Shown: in pieces, positions 25,721-35,700 of the stretch
Numbering within the stretch: the stretch's first letter is position 1
How the letters are laid out: every line of letters begins with the position of its first letter
DNA from: Catenovulum sediminis
Lineage (GTDB): Bacteria; Pseudomonadota; Gammaproteobacteria; Enterobacterales; Alteromonadaceae
NCBI RefSeq assembly: GCF_040270295.1
Contig: NZ_JBELOE010000265.1
DNA: 64,000 bases
Direction: 5' to 3' (one strand)
Position numbers and translations under genes: made by a program
Notes under the pieces: model-generated
What the model saw: only the letters and a program-made list of their open reading frames with translations
Told to the model about the DNA's origin: nothing
Database searches by the model: none

Positions 25721-27220
25721 CTACTTTTTGTAATACTTCATCATTCGACGACGATTTCTTACCTGGCTTAAAGTAAGCTTATTTTTACGACCAGCAAATG
25801 GGTTGCTCCCTTCACGGAATTCGACTTTAATCGGCGTGCCCATCATATCTAATGATTTGCGATAGTAGTTAATAAGATATCTCTTATAGGCATCCGGTAA
25901 ATCATTCACCTGATTCCCATGCACGACAATGATTGGTGGGTTATGACCACCTGCATGCGCGTACTTCAATTTAACTCTGCGGCCTTTAACCAAAGGAGGC
26001 TGATGCTCAAACTGAGCAGATTCCATGATGCGCGTAAGCATGGCTGTAGACAGATCTTTCGTCGCGGACGCGTACGCTTCCTGTACTGATTCAAATAAAT
26101 GACCAACTCCGGTGCCATGCAATGCAGATATAAAATGCATACGGGCAAAATCAATAAACCCTAAACGGCGATCAATTTCAGATTTAATACGCTCTTTGAC
26201 ATCCTGGTCTAACCCATCCCACTTGTTCACGGCTAATACAATTGAACGACCTGCATTCAAAGTAAAACCTAATAAACTTAAATCTTGTTCACTCAATCCT
26301 TCTCGCGCATCAATCAATAATAAAACAACGTTAGCATCTTCTATTGCTTTCAGTGTTTTAATAACTGAAAATTTTTCGATTGTTTCATGAACTTTTTTAC
26401 GTCGGCGCACCCCTGCGGTATCAATCAAGACATATTCCTGATCATCTCGCTCCATCGGTATGTAAATACTATCTCGCGTCGTGCCAGGCATGTCATAAAC
26501 AATCACACGCTCTTCACCTAAGATTCGGTTGGTTAACGTCGATTTACCGACATTAGGCTTGCCGACTATCGCCAGTTTAATTTTTTTCCCTTCAGGATCT
26601 AAAGCTTCAAGCTCACTGGCCGGCTCTTCACTATCATCATCTTTACTCTTCTCTAAACCTTTTTCAACAAAGCCACTTTCATCAGATTCTTCGTCATCTT
26701 CTTCCACCAATAATGCATCAGGAAAGTTTTCTAAAATCGGTTCAAAGGTTTTTTCTAGTAATGAAGATACACCGCGCCCGTGCGCCGCGGCAATTTGATA
26801 AACAGGGCCAAGCGCCAGACTATAAAATTCAGCAACGGCTGAATCTGCATCAATACCATCGGTTTTATTGGCAACCAAATAGACTGTTTTTTGTAATTTT
26901 CTCAAATGGTCGGCTAACATCTGATCTGCTGCAGTTACACCTGCACGCGCATCTACCATAAACATCACGACATCCGCTTCATCAATAGCGGTTAACGATT
27001 GCGCAGCCATATGAGCATCGATGCCTTGCTCATCACCTGTAATACCACCTGTGTCGATAACGATAAATTGAAAACGGCCGTATTCAGCTTGTCCGTATTG
27101 ACGATCTCTAGTTAAACCGGGAAAGTTTGCGACCAAAGCATCACGTGTATGCGTGAATCGGTTAAATAATGTAGATTTACCTACGTTAGGTCGACCGACT
27201 AGGGCTACCACTGGGATCAT
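25721..27220 (-). CDS. der: Ribosome biogenesis GTPase Der (EngA)
   Basis: This 499-residue GTPase with two tandem G domains is needed for 50S subunit assembly. G domain 1 has GRPNVGKSTLFNRF (P loop), DTGGI and NKTDG. G domain 2 has GKPNVGKSTLTNRI, DTAGV and NKWDG. The C-terminal KH-like domain ends with SNPFAGRKNKLTLSQVRNRRRMMKYYKK. Between the G domains lies an acidic Ser/Glu/Asp-rich linker (about residues 173-208), typical of gammaproteobacterial Der. The family often sits after bamB, but here it follows lpxH on the same strand with an 85-bp gap. The protein is essentially the family length (E. coli 490). Confidence 0.98.
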   Translation of the reverse strand: MIPVVALVGRPNVGKSTLFNRFTHTRDALVANFPGLTRDRQYGQAEYGRFQFIVIDTGGITGDEQGIDAHMAAQSLTAIDEADVVMFMVDARAGVTAADQMLADHLRKLQKTVYLVANKTDGIDADSAVAEFYSLALGPVYQIAAAHGRGVSSLLEKTFEPILENFPDALLVEEDDEESDESGFVEKGLEKSKDDDSEEPASELEALDPEGKKIKLAIVGKPNVGKSTLTNRILGEERVIVYDMPGTTRDSIYIPMERDDQEYVLIDTAGVRRRKKVHETIEKFSVIKTLKAIEDANVVLLLIDAREGLSEQDLSLLGFTLNAGRSIVLAVNKWDGLDQDVKERIKSEIDRRLGFIDFARMHFISALHGTGVGHLFESVQEAYASATKDLSTAMLTRIMESAQFEHQPPLVKGRRVKLKYAHAGGHNPPIIVVHGNQVNDLPDAYKRYLINYYRKSLDMMGTPIKVEFREGSNPFAGRKNKLTLSQVRNRRRMMKYYKK

Positions 27221-27305
27221 GCGAGTTTCTCCGGAAGTTACTTAATTGACGTGCGTTTTTCAGGTCGCGGATTATAACACAGCTTAATTCAAATCCAGCG
27301 AGTTT

Positions 27306-28031
27306 TTAAAGTGGCATACTTGTCAGCATGTAGCCATCTTCTGAAACCTCTAAAATACTGCCTTGTGTATACCAATCCCCTAAAACAATTCGTGTTCCAC
27401 GGCAAGCATTGCGCGCATTTTGGTGAATGGCCGGACGATGGGTGTGACCATGTATCAATAAATCAGTTTGGTAATTATCCATCAGCTCACTAACAGCCTG
27501 AGGTGTCACATCCAAAATTTGCATATTACTAATACACTTTTGTTTTTGTTTGCTTTTTTCTCGGCCGGCACCAAATATTTTATGCCTGGTTTTTAGCGGC
27601 AATAACAAAAACAAAAACTGAATTATTTTGTTTCTAACAACTTTGCGATACTTTTGATAACTGACGTCTTGTGTGCATAAACTATCACCATGCAAAATTA
27701 AAACGCGCTGACCATATAAATCAATTAAACTAGGCTCTGGTAACAACTGCATACCGGTTTCACGAGCAAATTTTTTGCCGATCAAAAAATCTCGGTTACC
27801 ATGCATAAAAAACACTGGGCAAATATCTTGTGAAGTGCGCAATAACGCATGCTTAATGGGTTCTAGCCAAGCAGCATCTTCATCATCACCAACCCAATAC
27901 TCCAAAAAATCGCCCAATATATATAAAGCTTTCGAGTCTGCGGGTAAGTTGCGGCAAAAACGCAAAAATGCACCAGTCATATCAGGCCTTTCCTGGCTAA
28001 GATGTAAATCTGAAATAAAATATACTGACAT
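27306..28031 (-). CDS. lpxH: UDP-2,3-diacylglucosamine diphosphatase LpxH
   Basis: This 241-residue peripheral membrane enzyme cleaves UDP-2,3-diacylglucosamine to lipid X in lipid A synthesis. The calcineurin-like metallophosphatase motifs are in order: FISDLHLSQERP, GDFLEYWVGDD, FMHGNRDFLIGKKFA, ILHGDSLCTQD and LLIHGHTHRPAIH, supplying the two-metal site. I chose the ATG at 28031, which gives MSVYFISDLHLS as in E. coli (240 residues), rather than a start ten codons upstream. It lies 66 bp after ppiB on the same strand; E. coli has the same ppiB-lpxH order, so this is a conserved pair. Confidence 0.96.
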   Translation of the reverse strand: MSVYFISDLHLSQERPDMTGAFLRFCRNLPADSKALYILGDFLEYWVGDDEDAAWLEPIKHALLRTSQDICPVFFMHGNRDFLIGKKFARETGMQLLPEPSLIDLYGQRVLILHGDSLCTQDVSYQKYRKVVRNKIIQFLFLLLPLKTRHKIFGAGREKSKQKQKCISNMQILDVTPQAVSELMDNYQTDLLIHGHTHRPAIHQNARNACRGTRIVLGDWYTQGSILEVSEDGYMLTSMPL

Positions 28032-28097
28032 GCGGTTTCCAGCGAGCCTGTTTAAGCGCATTAAACAGGCGTTTTAAGGAAGTATTAAAAGGTATGT

Positions 28098-28604
28098 TTA
28101 TTCTTCTACTTTTTCTTCTACTTTAGTTTCCGTAATAATCACTTCTTCTACTGGCACGTCTTGATGCATACCATGATTGCCAGTTTTAACATTTTTAATT
28201 TTTTCTACAACGTCCATGCCTTCAACCACTTCACCAAAAACACAATATCCCCACCCATCCATGCTTTCAGCACGAAAGTCTAAAAATGTATTGTTGGCAA
28301 CATTAATGAAAAATTGAGAAGAAGCTGAATGCGGGTCCATGGTTCTTGCCATCGCTAGTGTACCAACTTTATTGCTGATACCATTATTTGCTTCATTTTT
28401 AATCGGTGCTTTGGTAGGCTTTTCTTGCATACCCGATTCCATACCACCGCCTTGGATCATAAAACCATCTATCACGCGGTGGAAGATTGTATTGTTATAA
28501 AAACCTTCTCTAGCGTATTGCAAAAAGTTTGCCGCCGTCTCTGGTGCTTTGTCAGCAAATAACTGAATTTTAATGTCACCAAAATTAGTGGTAAAAGTAA
28601 TCAT
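28098..28604 (-). CDS. ppiB: Peptidyl-prolyl cis-trans isomerase B (cyclophilin)
   Basis: This 168-residue cytoplasmic cyclophilin speeds cis-trans isomerisation of prolyl bonds. It contains the family blocks APETAANFLQYAREGFYNNTIFHRVIDGFMIQGG, with the catalytic Arg in FHRV, then TLAMARTMDPHSASSQFFIN and GWGYCVFGEVVEGMDVVEKI. The ATG at 28604 was chosen because MITFTTNFGDIKIQLF matches the E. coli start; an upstream in-frame ATG would add ten unconserved residues. The C-terminal tail KVEEKVEE is an acidic extension. The gene diverges from cysS, as ppiB does in E. coli. Confidence 0.96.
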   Translation of the reverse strand: MITFTTNFGDIKIQLFADKAPETAANFLQYAREGFYNNTIFHRVIDGFMIQGGGMESGMQEKPTKAPIKNEANNGISNKVGTLAMARTMDPHSASSQFFINVANNTFLDFRAESMDGWGYCVFGEVVEGMDVVEKIKNVKTGNHGMHQDVPVEEVIITETKVEEKVEE

Positions 28605-28766
28605 ATCGGTTTTCCGTTTATTTAAATTGCACAATTAAAAGCGTATTCTAATTAACCGCGCTTCGATTTACCACACTGAAAATTGTTTAACTATTCTGTT
28701 TTACGAATGTTAGAATACTCGACTTAACCTCTTAACCTAATTCATAACACGGAAAATCAATAAACT

Positions 28767-30146
28767 ATGTTGCAGATATACAATACTTTAACCCGACAAA
28801 AAGAACAGTTTAAGCCGATAGAGGATGGCAAAGTTGGATTATATGTCTGTGGTGTAACCGTTTATGATTTGTGCCATATTGGGCATGCCAGAACTTATTT
28901 AGCCTTTGATAACATGGTTCGCTACCTGAGATTTAGTGGTTACCAAGTCAATTATGTGCGTAATATTACCGATGTAGACGATAAAATAATTAAACGCGCA
29001 GTCGAACAACACATTAGTTGCGACGCTTTAACTGAACAAACGATTGCCGGCATGTATCAAGATTTTGATGCGCTCAATCTACTGCGCCCAGACGCAGAAC
29101 CTCGCGTCACCAACCATATGCAGGATGTCATAGACATGGTTGCCACACTAATTGAAAAAGAACACGCCTACATCGCAAAAAATGGTGATGTGATGTTTAA
29201 CGTAGACAGCTATCAACAATACGGGCAATTGAGCAAACAAGACCTATCTCAACTACAAGCGGGTGCCCGAGTAGATTTAGACGATAACAAACAAAACCCG
29301 TTGGATTTTGTTCTTTGGAAAATGGCGAAAGAGAATGAACCTAGCTGGCAATCACCATGGGGAGCGGGTCGACCAGGCTGGCATATAGAATGTTCTGCGA
29401 TGAACAGTAAATTGCTCGGTAAACATTTTGATATTCACGGTGGGGGTTCTGATTTAACTTTTCCGCATCATGAAAATGAGATTGCCCAATCTTGCTGTGC
29501 ACTAGAAACACCGTATGTAAATTATTGGATGCATACCGGTATGGTGCAAGTTGATCAAGTAAAAATGAGTAAATCTTTAAATAACTTTTTCACCATTCGT
29601 GAAGTGTTAAACGAATATAGTGCAGAAACCGTGCGATACTTTTTATTGTCCGGTCACTACCGCAGCCAACTTAACTACTCGAAAGAAAACTTAGATCAGG
29701 CACATGCTGCTTTGGAAAGACTGTATACCGCACTACGCGGTTTAAATAGCAAAAAAGTCCAATTAGATAAATCAGATGCGCGCGTGCAAGCATTCTGTGC
29801 AGCCATGGATGATGATTTTAATACCCCTGTCGCGTTGTCTGTACTGTTTGATTTGGCGAAAGAAATTAACCAGCAAAAAAATAGCGCGCCAGCACAAGCT
29901 CAGTTAACAGCAAACACATTACTATCACTAGCTGACTTGTTAGGTATTCTTCAACAATCGCCGGAAAACTTCCTGCAAGGCGACCAAACAGACGAAGTAG
30001 CAGAAATAGAAGCGTTAATTGCACAGCGTAAACAAGCACGTTTAGATAAAAACTGGGCATTAGCTGATGAAGCACGCGACAAACTAAATGCAATGGGAAT
30101 TGTGTTAGAAGACGGTGCAAATGGCACGCAATGGCGCAGAAAGTAA
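28767..30146 (+). CDS. cysS: Cysteinyl-tRNA synthetase
   Basis: This 459-residue class I synthetase charges tRNA-Cys. It starts MLQIYNTLTRQKEQFKPIE and contains VGLYVCGVTVYDLCHIGHARTYLAFD with the HIGH motif and the first zinc-ligand Cys. Further zinc ligands are in WHIECSAM and FPHHENEIAQSCC. The KMSKS loop reads VKMSKSLNNFF. The C-terminal helical anticodon-binding region (about 330-459) ends EDGANGTQWRRK. Length matches E. coli CysS (461). The gene is followed by a strong terminator and diverges from ppiB with a 162-bp gap. Confidence 0.98.
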   Translation: MLQIYNTLTRQKEQFKPIEDGKVGLYVCGVTVYDLCHIGHARTYLAFDNMVRYLRFSGYQVNYVRNITDVDDKIIKRAVEQHISCDALTEQTIAGMYQDFDALNLLRPDAEPRVTNHMQDVIDMVATLIEKEHAYIAKNGDVMFNVDSYQQYGQLSKQDLSQLQAGARVDLDDNKQNPLDFVLWKMAKENEPSWQSPWGAGRPGWHIECSAMNSKLLGKHFDIHGGGSDLTFPHHENEIAQSCCALETPYVNYWMHTGMVQVDQVKMSKSLNNFFTIREVLNEYSAETVRYFLLSGHYRSQLNYSKENLDQAHAALERLYTALRGLNSKKVQLDKSDARVQAFCAAMDDDFNTPVALSVLFDLAKEINQQKNSAPAQAQLTANTLLSLADLLGILQQSPENFLQGDQTDEVAEIEALIAQRKQARLDKNWALADEARDKLNAMGIVLEDGANGTQWRRK

Positions 30147-30195
30147 CGACTGATTAAGATCGAATAATAGCCCTTTTCAATACCCACAAAAGAAT

Positions 30196-30225
30196 AGCCA
30201 TCTCTTGAAAAAGAGATGGCTTTTT
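30196..30225 (+). terminator. cysS terminator
   Basis: AGCCATCTCTT and AAGAGATGGCT form a perfect 11-bp stem with a GAAA tetraloop, followed by T residues. It sits 50 bp after the cysS stop, just before the convergent lipase stop. Confidence 0.9.
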
Positions 30226-30230
30226 AATCA

Positions 30231-32789
30231 CTAATTCGCAATAACCTCACTATCCGTTATTTTCACGACCTGCGCATTGGTCGCTAGGTAAGTTGCGATT
30301 AAATTTTGCATTTCTTGTGTGACTTCGGCGCTGGCAGCGGGTGATACCAGAGATATATGATTACCCGTATTAAAGCGAATTAATGCAGATTGGGCTTGAT
30401 TTCCTGACACCGACTCAGACACTTTAGGTATGCCTAATAAACGAGCAAGGTTTTCAGTGCCCGACATAGGTGACAACGATGATACTGGCGGTATAACCTG
30501 ATCCCAAGTTGCGGGCGTGCCATCCCCCCATATTTCAGTTATCAATGTAGGCGTTTGCGTTGCCGTATATGACTCAGTGTAACGATTTGGATCACCCGCA
30601 TCTACTGCAGCTTGTGCCGCAAATGCGTAACCATTAATCAAATCATTTACCGCATTTAGCTGATCAGTTTGTAAAGTCGCCAAATAAACATCAAGATATT
30701 GATTATGTTGTTCAGCGCCCAATGCTAAAACATCAACACCCTGTTGTGCTAAAAATAAAAAATAGCCTTCTGCGATTGCGAACAAGGATAAAGCTTCATT
30801 ATCTAATCCGGCTTGTGCTAAGTAACTCTCGCGTTGTTGTGCATATTCGCCTTGATCGGCTAAAACAGTAGCTGGGTTTAAAGGCACTTGAGTTAAATAA
30901 GTTATAAAATCGCTATAATTGGATAATAAAACACTACCTTTGATAAATTTGCCAAATGAACCAGATTCAAGTAAAAAGCTGCCAATACCCCCCGAAGTAT
31001 TCGCTAAAACAGCGGCCTGTACTTTAAACAAAGGATCAACCTGAGCAGCTAATGAAGTATTCGTCAGCGCAGTAAACGCGGTGCCGACCAAACCTCCTAA
31101 TGAATGCCCTAAGAAATACACTCGGCTATTGTCTACTTTTTGGTTATTAAATTCGGTTTGGCCTAATGTCGCAACTGCCAGTCTCAATCTTAATAAATCA
31201 ACAACACTTTGTCTTAAGTTATCGCGGATAGCCCGAATATTTTGTAAATTCATATATGCCGTTACACTATTTTCATCAGCGACAACATCCACCTCTCCAT
31301 CGCCCGTTACGTCAAACCCTCGTTCACCATGTAACACCATATCAATTGAAACAGTTGCAAATCCAGCCAAACTTAGTGCAGCAGTCACAGGTAACATTCC
31401 TTCCTTTTTATTGCCGATACCGTGCTGCATAATTACGACAGGCCAACCATTTTCGGGCATTTCAACCGTTTCTTGTTTGAGCGCTGTGGCAATAACCGGA
31501 TCCGGTACGGTTATTTGCACATTAACGTTTTCAATTCCCCTAATTTTGGGAACTGGATTGTATTGTGTAATGTTTCTTTCAGTATCCAATTGTAAATCGG
31601 GTAAATCACGTAACCCAAAGGACATACACATAGCATCAGATTCTGATTGAGGCTCAGCCGGTAGAGTCACACCCGCAGTAATTACACCTTGCAACGTCGC
31701 GCCACTATCACACATTGCCTGCCACCAGGCTCCGTCACCGGTTGCACCTGTTGGCTTGTCTGCACTGGCGATCCCACTGTAATAAGGCAAATCTATTGAT
31801 GATTGATATAATTGCGCAGCACAAAAGCCTACAATCCCCTGTTCAGCAGTACTTGCAGTGCCTGACTGTATTTTTTCCAATATGTTTTGACAAGAATCAG
31901 ACGAGGGTTGTAACGCTGTTTTCACATCTAACCCAGTTGCAACAGGGGGTGTCATTTGCGGTAACTGCGCTGGATTTTTCACCAACAATTGCTTCATCAA
32001 AGGCAAAGTCGCCTTTGATTGCACTGTCATGGCAGAACTAAATATAATATCAGATTGTGCTACGCCAAAATCAGACAATACTTGCTCATAGGAGTTAATC
32101 GTGGCTTGCAACGCTAATTGAGAGTCGGTTGCCAACGGTGCTGTTTTCACATCCTGCCGCAATGTTAAATAACTAGCAGAGGGCTGAACCGAGCGCCCTA
32201 AACCATCCTGTAAAATATCGGATACCATCACAAGGTATGTAACACCAGCTTCAAATGGACGCATAGGAATAACAGCAACCGAAGAATCTGAAGCGAGCTG
32301 AGTGACAAAATCTCCAATAGGTCCAAATGTTAACTCTTCAATAATTTTACAGGCAGTCCCCCTAGTTTTCTCTGCGCATTCCGGATGGTTAACATCAGAG
32401 CTCCCTCCCATGATTGCTTTAAAAATGCGTATCGCGTTAGGGGTTTGCGCTGATTGAGCATCTAACCCACCGGCTTCGCTGGTAACTGTAAAATCAATTA
32501 CGAATGGCTGTTGAAACGACCAGCCGTCAAGTGCGGATAAAGCGACTGTTGGGTCTGAGAAATTAGCCGCATCGACTACGGGTAAATTAAGCGTACCGTC
32601 TTCCGTTTCACTGAATAGTATATCGTTGGGCACGGACAAAACAGAATTAGCAGGATCAAAAGTAACTCGAGTACTGGCTGTTAATTGATTTTCTTGGTTT
32701 TGTTCTTTTCGTTCATTCAGTGTTTCACTATCACAGGCGCTCAATAAAGAGACGATTATCGCCGCAATTCCGATTTTACTCTGGACCAT
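30231..32789 (-). CDS. Pla-1/cef-type extracellular lipase lipoprotein
   Basis: This 852-residue lipoprotein has a clear lipobox LLSAC with Cys19. It matches the Pla-1/cef lipase family known from Aeromonas. The N-terminal half begins after the lipid anchor with TRVTFDPANSVLSVPNDILF, a segment typical of these proteins. It contains an Ig-like part (QPFVIDFTVTSEAGG, then MRPFEAGVTYLVMVSDILQD). The alpha/beta hydrolase part has a QHGIGNKKEGM oxyanion-type loop and the nucleophile elbow VYFLGHSLGGLVGTAF. A later DIMVLHGERGFD-type loop and a His near the C terminus (NTGNHISLVSP) complete a plausible catalytic triad. It is probably on the outer membrane or released, acting on lipids or esters. It stands alone between two convergent or divergent genes. 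Confidence 0.88.
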   Translation of the reverse strand: MVQSKIGIAAIIVSLLSACDSETLNERKEQNQENQLTASTRVTFDPANSVLSVPNDILFSETEDGTLNLPVVDAANFSDPTVALSALDGWSFQQPFVIDFTVTSEAGGLDAQSAQTPNAIRIFKAIMGGSSDVNHPECAEKTRGTACKIIEELTFGPIGDFVTQLASDSSVAVIPMRPFEAGVTYLVMVSDILQDGLGRSVQPSASYLTLRQDVKTAPLATDSQLALQATINSYEQVLSDFGVAQSDIIFSSAMTVQSKATLPLMKQLLVKNPAQLPQMTPPVATGLDVKTALQPSSDSCQNILEKIQSGTASTAEQGIVGFCAAQLYQSSIDLPYYSGIASADKPTGATGDGAWWQAMCDSGATLQGVITAGVTLPAEPQSESDAMCMSFGLRDLPDLQLDTERNITQYNPVPKIRGIENVNVQITVPDPVIATALKQETVEMPENGWPVVIMQHGIGNKKEGMLPVTAALSLAGFATVSIDMVLHGERGFDVTGDGEVDVVADENSVTAYMNLQNIRAIRDNLRQSVVDLLRLRLAVATLGQTEFNNQKVDNSRVYFLGHSLGGLVGTAFTALTNTSLAAQVDPLFKVQAAVLANTSGGIGSFLLESGSFGKFIKGSVLLSNYSDFITYLTQVPLNPATVLADQGEYAQQRESYLAQAGLDNEALSLFAIAEGYFLFLAQQGVDVLALGAEQHNQYLDVYLATLQTDQLNAVNDLINGYAFAAQAAVDAGDPNRYTESYTATQTPTLITEIWGDGTPATWDQVIPPVSSLSPMSGTENLARLLGIPKVSESVSGNQAQSALIRFNTGNHISLVSPAASAEVTQEMQNLIATYLATNAQVVKITDSEVIAN

Positions 32790-32982
32790 TCTTTTCCTCT
32801 GCTTATTTCATGTTGCAGTCAAAAACAACTCATTAGACCAGTTAAAAATAACCCATTTATATACAATTAGCCAGTCAGATGTAAATAAAAAGTAAATTAA
32901 ACTGACATATGAACTCATTTAAGACGACGAATGCAATAATTACAAATGTTCGACTTGATTTTGTTTTTAAAGACCGCAAAAT

Positions 32983-33903
32983 GTGAGCCCGATTCAACTG
33001 AATACAGCGCCAAATAAAATGCAGTTAAAATATGTAAATATTGTCGCGATAGGCGGCGGACATGGGCTTGGAAAAGTGTTAAATACTTTTGCTGAACTCG
33101 GTTCTAATTTAACTGGCATTGTAGCAACCACTGATAATGGTGGTTCAACCGGAAAATTACGGGCCGAAAATGCAACAATTGCATGGGGAGATTTACGAAA
33201 CTGTATTACTCATCTTGCACAAAGCCAACTCGGTTCAGATTTATTAAACTATCGTTTCAAAAATGGCGAACTCGACCAGCACTGTCTAGGCAACTTGATT
33301 TTTTTCGCATTAGAACAACTAAAAGTAAAACCAGTCGAGATTATGGAAATAGTCCGCAGACTGCTCAAGATTGAGAGCAGGCTGTACCCTATGACCGAAC
33401 AACCGAGCGATTTAATCGCCTATAGTGGCTCTATTGTCACGCACGGTGAAGTTGCAATTGATAGTCTGCCAAACATGCCAGACCGCATGCATTTAACGTC
33501 AGAGGTAACCGCACCGGCTAGAGCCCTAAGAGCGATAAATAATGCGAACGTTATTTTATTAGGACCCGGCAGCTTTTTGACCAGTGTAATGCCAGCCCTT
33601 TTAGTGGACGATATTTATCGTGCTATTGTCAGTTCTGACGCAAAAGTCATTTTTATTGATAATCTCGGTGTTGAACATGGTGCCTGCGCTAAATCCACCT
33701 TGCCTCAACGGTTAGCGTGGCTGCTAAACACCTGTCCTGATTTAAAAATTAGCGGTGTTTTATCTGGTTTACACTCAGAGCCATTAAATATCGCAGGCTG
33801 TCGACACTTAATGGCTGAGTTATCAGATAAAGATGTGCAGTATCGGCATGATGAAACAAAACTTAAAAGCAAACTCAGTGAACTAATCAGCGCAATCGTT
33901 TAG
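32983..33903 (+). CDS. YvcK/YbhK-type UDP-sugar-binding protein (CofD-like)
   Basis: This 306-residue protein belongs to the YvcK (gluconeogenesis factor, CofD-like) family. It has the glycine-rich nucleotide loop VAIGGGHGLGKVLNTF, GIVATTDNGGSTGKLR, the AWGDLRNCI block and VILLGPGSFLTSVMPALL. Bacillus YvcK binds UDP-GlcNAc and affects wall growth on gluconeogenic carbon; the E. coli homologue is YbhK. The frame opens with GTG at 32983, and an ATG at 33019 (MQLKYVNIVAIGGGHG) is an equally good or better start by family length. The last bases overlap the dcd stop on the opposite strand by three positions. Confidence 0.88.
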   Translation: MSPIQLNTAPNKMQLKYVNIVAIGGGHGLGKVLNTFAELGSNLTGIVATTDNGGSTGKLRAENATIAWGDLRNCITHLAQSQLGSDLLNYRFKNGELDQHCLGNLIFFALEQLKVKPVEIMEIVRRLLKIESRLYPMTEQPSDLIAYSGSIVTHGEVAIDSLPNMPDRMHLTSEVTAPARALRAINNANVILLGPGSFLTSVMPALLVDDIYRAIVSSDAKVIFIDNLGVEHGACAKSTLPQRLAWLLNTCPDLKISGVLSGLHSEPLNIAGCRHLMAELSDKDVQYRHDETKLKSKLSELISAIV

Positions 33904-34490
33904 GTTTTATCATCTTCGCTAATACGGCTAGCGACTGCGCCTGCTTGGTCACGATATTTAGCATCCAAACGTTTATTGTAAGGCTTTAAAGCACTTCCAC
34001 TCATAGTTTCAAAATTCAGCGCACCGATTTTCATTTGTGGACGAAGCGCCAAAGGTAATTTTCCGCTATTAAAAAACTCCAACACAATCTGACCAGACCA
34101 GCCGGGATCAATTCTATGGGCAGTAACATGCACCATCAAACCTAATCTGGCTAGCGATGAGCGTCCATCTAACCAGCCTACAATATCATCCGGCAAAGTA
34201 ACCGATTCATGTGTCATCGAAAGCGCTAATTCACCAGGGTGTAAAAAGAATGCTTCACCTTCTGCAATTTCAATTTCGTCAGACATAATTGAGTTTAAGG
34301 CTTTGTTGACTTCTTCTCTAGGCCCACTTAGATCAATATATGGCGCTGCATGATCCTGAAAAACTCTAAACTTATTACCAAGTCGAATATCAACACTAAC
34401 ACCACTGATCATATCTTCACTGGGTTTAGGTTCGATTACTATTTTTTCAGCTTCCATCAAAGCCATTATATCTTTATCACATAAACGCAT
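33900..34490 (-). CDS. dcd: dCTP deaminase
   Basis: This 196-residue homotrimeric enzyme converts dCTP to dUTP for thymidylate synthesis. Family blocks are MRLCDKDIMALM at the start, HPGELALSMTHESVTLPDDIVGWLDGRSSLARLG (with the Arg-Ser-Ser nucleotide site), TAHRIDPGWSGQIVLEFFN with the catalytic region, and the C-terminal KPYNKRLDAKYRDQAGAVASRI. The E. coli protein is 193 residues. It follows apbC by 19 bp on the same strand, an arrangement also found in E. coli relatives. Its stop overlaps that of the YvcK-like gene. Confidence 0.97.
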   Translation of the reverse strand: MRLCDKDIMALMEAEKIVIEPKPSEDMISGVSVDIRLGNKFRVFQDHAAPYIDLSGPREEVNKALNSIMSDEIEIAEGEAFFLHPGELALSMTHESVTLPDDIVGWLDGRSSLARLGLMVHVTAHRIDPGWSGQIVLEFFNSGKLPLALRPQMKIGALNFETMSGSALKPYNKRLDAKYRDQAGAVASRISEDDKT

Positions 34491-34509
34491 TTTTTAGCCT
34501 AATGTTAGT

Positions 34510-35598
34510 TTAATCTACCTGTGTTACAGGTATAGATTGTTGTGCGGGGTTATTTCTCGCCTGTAAATACAAACTGGTCGCCAATTTTATCGCAATATTA
34601 CGATAACCAGCAAAAAGATCCGCGCTATTAAACCCTGAACCGTCTCCTTTATCCATAGTTTCCCGAATTTTTATATCAAGCGGCAGGCTCGCTAACAATT
34701 TAGTGTGATGTCCAACAGCAAGACTTTGCCCGCCTTTTTCTCCAAAAATAGCTTCTTGATGCCCACATTGTGAACAGGTATGTACACTCATATTCTCAAC
34801 AATACCGGCTACCGGAATTTTTAACTCATTAAACATCGCCAACGCTTTTTCAGCATCAGCCAACGCGATATTTTGTGGTGTAGTCACTACAATTGAAGTA
34901 CTAAGTGGCATACTTTGCATCAAGGTTAACTGAATATCGCCAGTGCCAGGCGGCAAATCAATAATTAAATAATCAAGCTCACCCCATACAGTTTCGTTAA
35001 AGAGCTGTGTTAAGGCTTTACTTGCCATAGGTCCACGCCAAATAGCGGCTTTTTTAGGGTCAACCAAGTAACCAATTGAAATTGTTTTAATCCCTTCTTT
35101 GGAAACCAAGGGTTTCATCCACTTATCATCAATTGCTTCTGGCTGTTGACCTGCCAACCCTAACATCAGCGGGATAGAAGGACCATATATATCCGCATCA
35201 AGCACACCGACATCAGCGCCTAACTGCTTTAACGCACGAGCCAAGTTCACCGAAACCGTTGATTTGCCAACCCCGCCCTTACCTGACGCAACCGCAATAA
35301 TATGTTTAATTTGAGCGCGGGGGTTTTGATGTGAGCGATTTAACGTTGCTAAAGCGTAATCATACTGAATGCTGAGATTGTGATTAATACTTTTTAACTC
35401 GTCCTCAAGTAGTTCTAGTTTAAACGGCAAACGTACTTGCTCATCTTCAATTTTCACTAATTCAGTTAAATTTGGGACATCATACTGAGCACAAAATTTT
35501 GCTAACACATCAGAATATTGCACATTCATTTTTGCTTGAGGTTTTGATTGATGCTTACCGGATACATCAGATTTTTGTCCGAAAAGATTTTTAAACAC
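34510..35598 (-). CDS. apbC: Iron-sulfur cluster carrier protein ApbC (Mrp)
   Basis: This 362-residue P-loop ATPase of the Mrp/NBP35 family carries iron-sulfur clusters to target proteins. The N-terminal part (about 25-85) is a MIP18-like degenerate domain. The ATPase has the deviant Walker A IAVASGKGGVGKSTVSVNLA (about 101-120), VLDADIYGPSIPLMLG, and LDYLIIDLPPGTGDIQLTL. The cluster-binding CxxC is in HTCSQCGHQEAIFG. It is divergent from metG, as in E. coli, with a 102-bp gap to the chosen metG start. Confidence 0.95.
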   Translation of the reverse strand: MFKNLFGQKSDVSGKHQSKPQAKMNVQYSDVLAKFCAQYDVPNLTELVKIEDEQVRLPFKLELLEDELKSINHNLSIQYDYALATLNRSHQNPRAQIKHIIAVASGKGGVGKSTVSVNLARALKQLGADVGVLDADIYGPSIPLMLGLAGQQPEAIDDKWMKPLVSKEGIKTISIGYLVDPKKAAIWRGPMASKALTQLFNETVWGELDYLIIDLPPGTGDIQLTLMQSMPLSTSIVVTTPQNIALADAEKALAMFNELKIPVAGIVENMSVHTCSQCGHQEAIFGEKGGQSLAVGHHTKLLASLPLDIKIRETMDKGDGSGFNSADLFAGYRNIAIKLATSLYLQARNNPAQQSIPVTQVD

Positions 35599-35700
35599 AA
35601 TATTTCACTCTTTAAATGATTTAAGCAGATGAAATTAACCGCTAATTTCAGTAGTATTCACCTCAATTTTTTCAACTGCAAATATAAGTTTCTGATAAAA

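Noticed and set aside
31081..31650. 189-codon frame opposite the lipase gene
   Set aside because: The lipase has full motifs on the minus strand; this frame is a shadow with low-complexity Ser/Thr content.
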